This document shows, in pieces, positions 1-5,015 of a stretch of 9,275 bases of DNA; position 1 is the first letter of the stretch, and each line of letters begins with the position of its first letter. Origin of the DNA: Oscillospiraceae bacterium (GTDB lineage: Bacteria > Bacillota > Clostridia > Oscillospirales > Oscillospiraceae); NCBI GenBank assembly GCA_020866945.1, contig JAJBVW010000120.1:1-9275 (forward strand). Reading direction: 5' to 3'. A model generated the notes under the pieces. That model saw nothing but the letters and a program-made list of their open reading frames with translations, had not been told where the DNA came from and did not search any database. Both the position numbers and the translations under genes were made by a program.

Positions 1-32
1 TTTAAACCGCCGAGGCCGGCCAGCTTATTCAG

Positions 33-1112
33 CTACGCGGAGGTGGAGTTCAGGAGAATGGTCAGCCCCAGGGCCAGGCCCTCCTTCTTTCTGTCCTCCG
101 TGCAGAAGCCGATGCCGGCCTCGATAGCGGCGGCAGTGCTGTTTTTCTTAAGAGTCTTGCCCTCCACCTTCACGCTGCCGCCCAGGGTCTTATCCACACC
201 GAAGATGGCGCGCATGATTTCGCTTCGGCCCGCGCCCACAAGTCCAAAGAAGCCCACCACCTCTCCGGCCCGGAGCTGGAAGGATACATCCTCAAAGGCC
301 GCGCCGGTCAGGTGCTCCACCTCCATAAGGACGTCTCCCTGCTGGCGGCCCTCCTTGCCGGGATATTGGTTTTCCAGCGGACGGCCGATCATGTTGGTGA
401 TAAGCTCATCCTGGGTGGTCTCCTCGGTTTTCATGGTGCAGATATTCTGCCCGTCACGGATGACTGTGATGCGGTCAGAAAGCTCCATGACCTCATCCAG
501 CTTGTGACTGATATAGACGATAGCGATGTTATGCTCTGTTTTCAGCTCCCGCACAATCTGGAAAAGCGTCTCCGTCTCCTTTTCGGAAAGCGAGGAGGTC
601 GGCTCGTCCAGTATGATGCAGCGGGCGCTGCGTATCAGGGCGCGGCCAATTTCAATCATCTGCTGCTGGCCCACGGACAGATCCCCCGCAATAGCCTTGG
701 GAGAGATGGGCATATCCAGCTGGTCAAGGATGCGCTGGGTCTCGCTGTAAAGCGTTTTGTGGTCTACCAGGCCCTTTTTCATGGGGAGCTGACCGATGAA
801 AAGATTGTGGGCCACATCCAGCTGATGCGCGATGGAAAGCTCCTGATACACGCAGGAAACTCCCAGGGCGATGCCCTCCTGGGTGGAGCGGATATGTACC
901 AGCTGGCCGTCGATATAGTATTCGCCGCTGTCAGCCGGCTGCGCGCCGGTCATAACCTTGATAAGGGTGGACTTTCCAGCGCCGTTTTCCCCGCAGAGGG
1001 CGTGTAACTCCCCCGGATAGATGTCAAAGCATACATCCGAAAGCGCCTTCACGCCAGGGAAGGTTTTTGTGATGTTCCGCAGCTCGATAAGCGGCGTTTT
1101 GTTCTCGGGCAA
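33..1112 (-). CDS. Sugar ABC transporter ATP-binding protein (RbsA/MglA/XylG type), cut short by an in-frame amber stop
   Basis: This is the cytoplasmic ATPase subunit of a ribose/galactose/xylose-type importer, which normally carries two nucleotide-binding domains in about 500 residues. The first domain is complete: Walker A GENGAGKS at 41-48, Q-loop Gln90, signature LSVGQQQ at 145-151, Walker B IILDEP around 166-171 and H-loop His203. The second begins near 260, has the degenerate GLVGAGRSE loop at 290-298 typical of this family, and reaches EDRKKEGL. The frame then meets TAG after residue 359, before the second signature and Walker B. The same frame continues past the TAG as LNKLAGLGGL to the window edge, which resembles what the family has next, so a point nonsense mutation, a sequencing error or readthrough is likelier than a natural end. 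The start is TTG, chosen because AGGAGG lies 8 bases upstream (1121-1126). The permease and binding-protein genes would lie beyond the left edge. Family assignment is firm; whether it works is not. Confidence 0.9.
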   Translation of the reverse strand: MPENKTPLIELRNITKTFPGVKALSDVCFDIYPGELHALCGENGAGKSTLIKVMTGAQPADSGEYYIDGQLVHIRSTQEGIALGVSCVYQELSIAHQLDVAHNLFIGQLPMKKGLVDHKTLYSETQRILDQLDMPISPKAIAGDLSVGQQQMIEIGRALIRSARCIILDEPTSSLSEKETETLFQIVRELKTEHNIAIVYISHKLDEVMELSDRITVIRDGQNICTMKTEETTQDELITNMIGRPLENQYPGKEGRQQGDVLMEVEHLTGAAFEDVSFQLRAGEVVGFFGLVGAGRSEIMRAIFGVDKTLGGSVKVEGKTLKKNSTAAAIEAGIGFCTEDRKKEGLALGLTILLNSTSA

Positions 1113-1140
1113 CAGGCTCGCCTCCTGTTAATATCTAATC

Positions 1141-1164
1141 ATTGTGCATAATATTGTGCATAAT
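1141..1164. repeat. Tandem 12-bp repeat, probable operator of the sugar ABC gene
   Basis: ATTGTGCATAAT occurs twice head to tail (1141-1152 and 1153-1164). Each copy is close to a palindrome: 10 of 12 bases agree with its own reverse complement. A degenerate third copy, ATTATACAAT, follows at 1165-1174 and overlaps the -10 box. The repeats cover the predicted transcription start and the first bases of the leader, the usual place for a repressor. Which regulator binds is unknown; none is encoded in the window. Confidence 0.5.
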
Positions 1165-1193
1165 ATTATACAATAACCGCCGCACAAATGCAA
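1165..1193 (-). promoter_or_regulatory. Sigma-A-like promoter of the sugar ABC gene
   Basis: Reading the minus strand, TTGCAT (1193-1188) is followed after exactly 17 bases by a perfect TATAAT (1170-1165). Transcription would start near 1158, leaving a leader of about 45 bases before the TTG start. The -35 element matches the consensus at only three of six positions, so an activator may be needed or the -10 may carry most of the strength. Confidence 0.6.
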
Positions 1194-1216
1194 CCAATTT
1201 TGCTCTTTATTATAAT
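1188..1216 (+). promoter_or_regulatory. Possible divergent promoter facing the SASP gene
   Basis: On the plus strand ATGCAA (1188-1193) is followed after 17 bases by a perfect TATAAT (1211-1216). The same six base pairs, read on the other strand, form the -35 box of the ABC promoter, so the two promoters would diverge from a shared element. The -35 matches consensus at only three of six positions. The call rests mainly on the -10, the spacing and the folded transcript downstream. Confidence 0.35.
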
Positions 1217-1222
1217 ACTTTA

Positions 1223-1366
1223 TTCGAGCGCTTATTAGCTTTCCTTGTAACATTTGCATAAGTCCACCGTCCGTCGGTCAGGAAGCCCGACAAAACAGAA
1301 AGGTCGGGCAGCCTCGGCCATGCGGGTCGCCTGATGGCATTTGGGGGCCGAGGGGTCTGCGTTTTT
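1223..1366 (+). ncRNA. Candidate structured RNA (unassigned), ending in a terminator-like hairpin
   Basis: Three hairpins follow one another: ACCG/CGGT at 1266-1278, GCCCGAC/GTCGGGC at 1285-1309, and a long one with CCTCGGCC (1312-1319) pairing to GGCCGAGG (1346-1353). The third can be extended by GCAG (1308-1311) with CTGC (1357-1360) across a GGT bulge, and its loop contains a further ATGC/GCAT pair. GTTTTT follows at once (1361-1366), as at an intrinsic terminator. With the promoter at 1188-1216, this would give an RNA of about 145 bases. I do not recognise it as any known riboswitch, 6S, SRP or RNase P RNA. It could be a free small RNA or an attenuated leader of the spore protein gene. 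Confidence 0.35.
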
Positions 1367-1539
1367 CAGTGAATTGGCATGAATGATAAAAACCGCAAAA
1401 AATTGCCTTTCATATCCGGGGCAAAAGTGCAAAACATATAGCCGGACAAGTCAAGAGGGCGGCGATGGGAAATGGCCAATGGCCGTTTCGGACAGCTGAT
1501 CCTCCCTGTCCAAAGCAGAGAAAAGGAGTTGTAAGTGAA
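1367..1539 (+). other. Upstream region of the SASP gene
   Basis: About 170 bases between the folded stretch and the SASP start. I see no protein gene here. SASP genes are normally read by forespore sigma-G. The nearest resemblance to its -10 box is CATATAG at 1435-1441, with TCATA about 20 bases further up; both are imperfect and the spacing is longer than usual, so I do not call a promoter. The AAAAGGAG at 1521-1528 is the SASP ribosome binding site. Confidence 0.4.
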
Positions 1540-1734
1540 ATGTCTAATTCTAACAATCTTGTGAACCCTAACGCCCGTGAGGCCATGGACCGCTTCAAGA
1601 TGGAGGCCGCCTCCGAGGTGGGCGTCAACCTGAAGCAGGGCTACAACGGCGACCTGACCAGCAAACAGGCCGGCTCCGTCGGCGGCCAGATGGTAAAAAA
1701 GATGATTGAAGCCTATGAAAACGGCATGAAGTAA
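1540..1734 (+). CDS. Alpha/beta-type small acid-soluble spore protein (SASP)
   Basis: A 64-residue protein of the family that coats forespore DNA, pushes it towards an A-like form and protects it from UV and heat, and is degraded at germination by the protease GPR. Both family signatures are present: FKMEAASEVGVNL near residues 19-31, and GYNGDLTSKQAGSVGGQMVK in the C-terminal half. Length fits the family (about 60-75). The start is the ATG preceded by AAAAGGAG 11 bases away. An upstream in-frame ATG at 1465 would add 25 residues unlike any SASP and is rejected. The GPR site normally reads E followed by I, V or F; here it is E-A, a mild departure. A strong terminator follows directly, so the gene is probably monocistronic. 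Which SASP paralogue it is cannot be told. Confidence 0.95.
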   Translation: MSNSNNLVNPNAREAMDRFKMEAASEVGVNLKQGYNGDLTSKQAGSVGGQMVKKMIEAYENGMK

Positions 1735-1743
1735 AGCTGACTC

Positions 1744-1787
1744 GGCTCTGCCAGAACTTTGGTTTTGGCAGAGCCACTTCTTTTTTT
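1744..1787 (+). terminator. Intrinsic terminator of the SASP gene
   Basis: GGCTCTGCCA (1744-1753) and TGGCAGAGCC (1766-1775) form a perfect 10-bp stem. It is followed by ACTTC and seven T residues (1781-1787). It begins 10 bases after the SASP stop codon. Confidence 0.92.
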
Positions 1788-1825
1788 GCTGTCATTTCCC
1801 GGGCTGGGGCATTGCGGCTTATTTG

Positions 1826-1860
1826 TGACATATGCCAATATCATTTCTTGACATATGCCA
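1826..1860. repeat. Twin 12-bp near-palindromes, probable operators of the C-S lyase operon
   Basis: TGACATATGCCA occurs at 1826-1837 and again at 1849-1860, 23 bases apart and so about two helical turns. Each copy matches its own reverse complement except at positions 3 and 10, giving the pattern TGRCATATGYCA. The second copy overlaps the -35 box of the promoter at 1848-1876. This suggests a dimeric regulator binding both sites on one face of the helix. The regulator is not encoded in the window. Confidence 0.6.
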
Positions 1861-1876
1861 TAAATAGGTGTATGAT
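1848..1876 (+). promoter_or_regulatory. Strong sigma-A promoter of the C-S lyase/NifX-like operon
   Basis: A perfect TTGACA (1848-1853) stands 17 bases before TATGAT (1871-1876, five of six consensus bases). Transcription would start near 1883, leaving a leader of about 43 bases before the ATG at 1926. Confidence 0.85.
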
Positions 1877-1925
1877 AGGGACAGCTTAAAACGCTGTATC
1901 ACAGCCGACAGAAGGGAACTGACCG

Positions 1926-3146
1926 ATGTATAACTTTGACGAGATTATCGACAGAGGAAATACCAACGCCCTGAACACGGACGGATTCAGGGGCTATATT
2001 TTCCATGCCGGGCCGGAAAAGGTTTTCCCCTATAAGGACGAGGAATTTGTCCGTATGTGGGTCGCGGATATGGAATTTGCCGTTGCGCCGGAGATTATCG
2101 AGGAAATCCGCAAGCGCGTTGACCGCAGGATATTTGGCTATACCGGCGTATATGACGACGGATATTATCAGTCCTTCCGCAAATGGTGCCTTGAGCATTA
2201 CGATTGGGAGCCGAAGCAGGAGGAGCTTTGCATCTCCCCCGGCATCATTCCGGCGCTGTATCAGCTGGTGGAGAATATCTGCATGGCGGATGAGAAAATC
2301 CTCATCAACACGCCCTCCTATGGATATTTCCTCCATGCCGCCGAGTATGCCCATGTCGAGGCGCTGCGCTCTCCCCTGCTGAAAAACGAGAAGGGCGAGT
2401 TTTTCCTGGACTATGAGGATTTTGAGACAAAATGTGCCGACCCGAAATGCAAGGTCGTAATCTGGTGCAACCCGCACAATCCCACGGGCCGGGTCTGGAC
2501 GGCGGAGGAGCTGACGCGCATTGCGCAGATCGTGCAGAAATACAATCTGTGGATTATTTCCGATGAAATTCACTGCGACCTGACGCGCCGGGGCCAGACG
2601 CATATCCCCATGGCGAAAATCATGCCGGATTATCCGAAGCTCATCACCTGCATGGCGCCGACCAAGACGTTCAATCTGGCGGGGCTTGCGTTCTCGAATA
2701 TCATGATTCGGGACAAGGCGACCAGGGAGCAATACAAGGACAGGGACAAGCTGTTCGGCACCGTGAACCCCCTCTCCCTGACGGCGGCGAAAGCGGCCTA
2801 TGACCGAGGCGGCCCCTGGCACGAGGCGCTGCGGGACTATCTCGATGATAACTTTGCCTTTGTGAAGGACTATCTGACAAAGCACATCCCGAAGGCCGTG
2901 ATGAACATCTCGGAGGCAACTTATCTCGCGTGGGTCGATTTGTCCGCCGTGCTGCCGGACGTGGACGACCTCCCGGCGTTTTTCGCTAACAACGCCGGCG
3001 TTCTCCTGGAGGGCGGCGACGCGCTCTTTGTCGGGAACGCGAAGGGCTATGTCCGACTGAACCTTGCCATGCCAAGGGCCATCATTGAGACCGGCCTGCA
3101 GCGCATGGCGGAGGCAATCCGGCAGGAAGCTGCAACACAACTATAA
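1926..3146 (+). CDS. MalY/PatB-type PLP-dependent C-S lyase (cystathionine beta-lyase-like aminotransferase fold)
   Basis: A 406-residue cytoplasmic fold-type I PLP enzyme of the MalY/PatB branch, whose characterised members split cystathionine or cysteine and its S-conjugates into a thiol or sulfide, pyruvate and ammonia. Visible are the N-terminal DRGNTN stretch (family: DRxxTxS), substrate-site MWVADMEF at 44-51, NPHNPTG at 182-188, SDEIH at 212-216 whose Asp213 contacts the PLP nitrogen, the PLP lysine Lys247 in APTKTFN, and a C-terminal RLNLA containing the carboxylate-binding arginine. Length is normal (about 390-400). The start follows GAAGGGAACTG. It is the first gene of an operon with the NifX-like gene 46 bases downstream; no terminator lies between them. 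Nothing in sequence or context supports the maltose-regulator role of E. coli MalY. Substrate is uncertain. Confidence 0.92.
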   Translation: MYNFDEIIDRGNTNALNTDGFRGYIFHAGPEKVFPYKDEEFVRMWVADMEFAVAPEIIEEIRKRVDRRIFGYTGVYDDGYYQSFRKWCLEHYDWEPKQEELCISPGIIPALYQLVENICMADEKILINTPSYGYFLHAAEYAHVEALRSPLLKNEKGEFFLDYEDFETKCADPKCKVVIWCNPHNPTGRVWTAEELTRIAQIVQKYNLWIISDEIHCDLTRRGQTHIPMAKIMPDYPKLITCMAPTKTFNLAGLAFSNIMIRDKATREQYKDRDKLFGTVNPLSLTAAKAAYDRGGPWHEALRDYLDDNFAFVKDYLTKHIPKAVMNISEATYLAWVDLSAVLPDVDDLPAFFANNAGVLLEGGDALFVGNAKGYVRLNLAMPRAIIETGLQRMAEAIRQEAATQL

Positions 3147-3192
3147 AATAATACATCTTAACCCAAGCTATAATTTAAAAGGAGTCATTATA

Positions 3193-3609
3193 ATGAAAAT
3201 CGCGGTTACCTATGAAAACGGCCAGATATATCAGCACTTTGGCCACACAGAGCAGTTCAAGGTTTACGACGTGGAGGACGGAAAGGTCATGTCCTCCCAG
3301 GTGGTCGGCACCAACGGTCAGGGCCACGGCGCGCTGGCACAGGTTTTGACCGGCCTGCAGGCGGACATCCTGATTTGCGGCGGAATCGGCGGCGGCGCAC
3401 AGAATGCGCTGGCCTCCGCAGGCATCCAGCTGTACGGCGGCGTGACCGGCGACGCGGATGCCGCCGTGGAGGCGCTTCTGGCCGGAAATCTTGCCTATGT
3501 CCCGGACATTCAGTGCAGCCATCACGAGGGTGAGCACCACTGCGGCGAGCATGGCGACCACCATCACGGCGAGGGCCATGAATGCCGGCATGGGCATTGC
3601 GTGGACTGA
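3193..3609 (+). CDS. Dinitrogenase iron-molybdenum cofactor (NifX/NafY-like) domain protein with His/Cys-rich tail
   Basis: A 138-residue protein. Residues 1-105 fit the small NifX/NafY/NifB-C-terminal fold: MKIAVTYENGQIYQHFGHTEQF, a central ADILICGGIGGGAQNAL and a late GVTGDADAAVEALLAG, as in many stand-alone clostridial members. In nitrogenase systems such domains carry iron-molybdenum cofactor or its precursor; the role of stand-alone copies is mostly unknown. Residues 108-138 form a tail with 11 His and 4 Cys in 31 positions, an evident metal-binding segment. The start is the ATG with AAAAGGAG 8 bases upstream (3177-3184). An earlier in-frame ATG at 3064 lies inside the preceding gene and gives an unrelated extension. 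The gene shares the C-S lyase promoter and has its own terminator. No nif gene is visible nearby, so a nitrogen-fixation role is not implied. Confidence 0.9.
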   Translation: MKIAVTYENGQIYQHFGHTEQFKVYDVEDGKVMSSQVVGTNGQGHGALAQVLTGLQADILICGGIGGGAQNALASAGIQLYGGVTGDADAAVEALLAGNLAYVPDIQCSHHEGEHHCGEHGDHHHGEGHECRHGHCVD

Positions 3610-3627
3610 AAATTATGACAGCATAAC

Positions 3628-3662
3628 AAGACGGATGCAGAAAAAAACTGCATCCGTCTTTT
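3628..3662 (+). terminator. Intrinsic terminator of the C-S lyase/NifX-like operon
   Basis: AAGACGGATGCAG (3628-3640) pairs perfectly with CTGCATCCGTCTT (3648-3660) across a seven-A loop, giving a 13-bp stem ending in a short T run. It lies 18 bases after the stop codon. Confidence 0.9.
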
Positions 3663-3684
3663 GCCTTAAAGAGGCGCAAAGAGC

Positions 3685-3725
3685 CTTGGCGTTGTCCGCG
3701 CCGGAGTGCGTCGCATTCCGCCAAG
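3685..3725. other. Hairpin between convergent operon and spoIVB-like gene
   Basis: CTTGGCG (3685-3691) can pair with CGCCAAG (3719-3725), and inside it GGAGTGC and GCATTCC (7 bp with one GU pair) form a second stem. It sits about 60 bases beyond the 3' end of the minus-strand protease gene. Neither strand has a convincing T run after it, so it is at most a transcript-end structure. Confidence 0.3.
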
Positions 3726-3787
3726 TGCAGCCAAGTGTGACGCTGTTCGTTTTGAAGTATGTTCCTGCGGGAGATATGTCGCTGGTA

Positions 3788-4741
3788 TCATAAATTTACG
3801 CACACGTGTGTCACCGCGCCGACCAGCTTGCCGTTTTGCAGGATGGGGCTGCCGGACATTCCCTGGACGATGCCGCCGGTCTGGGCGAGCAGGTCAGGAT
3901 CGGTCACGCACACCATCAAATCACGGCCATTGCCGGCAGCCATGCCGGTGCGGGATATTTCCACGTCATATTCCTCCACGGTCTGCCCGGAGACGCAGGC
4001 CAGAATGGTAGCCGGGCCGGAGACTATCTCCTCCGGAGTACCGATGGGTACGGCCTCTCGGAGCTGACCCAGCTCCCCCGTCACGGCGCCGAAGATGCCG
4101 CAGACTGTGTTGCTGCCGATGCGGCCCAGCACGTCGGTTCCGTTAAAGGCCCCGGAAAGCTCCCCCGGCGCGCCGGAAAGGCCCGGCTTCACGTCCAGAA
4201 TACTCGCCCGGCAGATAGCGCCCTCCCCCACGGGGAGCAGCACGCCGGTGTCCACATCGTTCACCCCATGGCCCAGAGCGCCGAATGCGCCGGTCTCCGG
4301 GTCGATATAGGTAATCGTGCCAATGCCGGCCACGCCGTCCCGCAGCCACAGCCCAAGTCGGCCTCCGCCGTCAGCTGGCGCCGGGGTCACGGTGAAGGTG
4401 GCCGTTTCCTCGCCGCGCCGCACCGTCACCTCCGCCGCATTGCCGCCAAGCCCGTCCACAGCGGCCATCAAAACAGCGGCAGAATCCACCGCCTGCCCGT
4501 TTACGGAGACAATGATGTCCCCGGCCCGAATGCCCGCCTCCCGGGCGGGCGACACAGTTTCCTCCCCGGCCTGAATCTCTGTGGTGCCGGCCACAAGCAC
4601 TCCATCCATCTGTATCTGTATGCCAACCGGCTCGCCGACAGGGATAAGCATCCCGTCCGCAAAAGCCGTCCCACACAGAAGCGTCGTAATTATCCAAATC
4701 GCGGCCACTGTCCGCAGCCGCAAAAGCCATTGTCTGCCCAT
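3788..4741 (-). CDS. spoIVB: SpoIVB-like sporulation serine peptidase (PDZ plus S55 domain)
   Basis: SpoIVB is made in the forespore and exported to the space between the two spore membranes, where it cleaves SpoIVFA and so triggers SpoIVFB processing of pro-SigK. This copy has 317 residues against about 425 in Bacillus subtilis. An N-terminal hydrophobic signal or anchor spans about 11-28 (ending AFADG). LIPVGEPVGI at 32-41 is a family mark, a PDZ domain lies about 45-118 (SPAREAGIRAGDIIVSVNG), and the S55 peptidase domain follows with His158 in GALGHGVND, Asp281 or Asp283 in VTDPD, and Ser298 in QGMSGSPI. The protein stops just after GAVTHVCVN, where relatives usually run on for another 15-20 residues. 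The start has GGAGG 11 bases upstream (4753-4757). CATACTG at 4784-4778 resembles a sigma-G -10 box but lacks a clear -35. recN and spo0A, the usual neighbours, are absent, so this may be a paralogue. Confidence 0.9.
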   Translation of the reverse strand: MGRQWLLRLRTVAAIWIITTLLCGTAFADGMLIPVGEPVGIQIQMDGVLVAGTTEIQAGEETVSPAREAGIRAGDIIVSVNGQAVDSAAVLMAAVDGLGGNAAEVTVRRGEETATFTVTPAPADGGGRLGLWLRDGVAGIGTITYIDPETGAFGALGHGVNDVDTGVLLPVGEGAICRASILDVKPGLSGAPGELSGAFNGTDVLGRIGSNTVCGIFGAVTGELGQLREAVPIGTPEEIVSGPATILACVSGQTVEEYDVEISRTGMAAGNGRDLMVCVTDPDLLAQTGGIVQGMSGSPILQNGKLVGAVTHVCVNL

Positions 4742-4825
4742 ATAAGATTTATCCTCCCGTCTTTCTGTCGGCCTATTCAGTATGTGAGAAAGCCCGGGTC
4801 AAAACCGCGCTAAATTATCTCTTTT

Positions 4826-4906
4826 CTGCCACCGGCGCCAAAGCGCCCGCCAGCGGGCAGGCCGCGGAAATTGGAAAAATTTTCAGCGGCCAACCGTGTT
4901 TTTGAG
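4826..4906. other. Clustered hairpins in the divergent intergenic region
   Basis: Two structures lie side by side. CTGCC (4826-4830) pairs with GGCAG (4856-4860) around an inner GGCGC/GCGCC stem with a CAAA loop (4834-4847). Then GGCCGC (4860-4865) pairs with GCGGCC (4886-4891), with AAATT/AATTT (4868-4872/4878-4882) stacked inside. The second is followed 10 bases later by TTTTT (4899-4903), so it could stop plus-strand transcription coming from within the protease gene, or the inverted repeats could be protein-binding sites. Confidence 0.35.
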
Positions 4907-4930
4907 GCATCGAGGCGTGCTTATTATAAT
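4902..4930 (+). promoter_or_regulatory. Sigma-A promoter of the secreted protein gene
   Basis: TTGAGG (4902-4907) stands 17 bases before a perfect TATAAT (4925-4930). Transcription would start near 4937, giving a leader of about 80 bases before the ATG at 5016. Confidence 0.7.
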
Positions 4931-5015
4931 GTATCTTTCTTATGATGTCCGGCAGCGGCGGAAATACGGGCGGTAAAATTTGAAAAAATCTCCTGATTAT
5001 TATGGAGGTTAAAGC

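Noticed and set aside
1201..1260. A LacI/CcpA-type operator around AGCGCT (1228-1233).
   Set aside because: Only the six-base core is symmetric; the flanks do not match, so it is not distinguishable from chance.
1261..1366. Assignment of the folded stretch as an SRP RNA or a c-di-GMP riboswitch.
   Set aside because: The GGTCAGGAAG similarity to SRP RNA is short and lacks the rest of the conserved loop; the c-di-GMP class's conserved segments are missing.
1235..1432. A 65-codon minus-strand open frame in the gene-free stretch before the SASP gene.
   Set aside because: No ribosome binding site or recognisable protein, and the same bases form paired RNA arms; the structure explanation is better.
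1899..3140. A 413-codon open frame on the minus strand opposite the C-S lyase gene.
   Set aside because: The plus strand encodes a complete PLP enzyme with all catalytic motifs; the antisense translation matches no family and is rich in Arg, His and Val as expected of a shadow.
3193..3609. A nitrogen-fixation locus, because of the NifX/NafY-like domain.
   Set aside because: Stand-alone proteins of this family are common in non-fixing anaerobes and no nifHDK, nifB, nifE or nifN gene is present in the window.
3806..4813. A 335-codon plus-strand open frame opposite the spoIVB-like gene.
   Set aside because: It overlaps the well-supported protease gene over nearly its whole length and its translation has no recognisable features.
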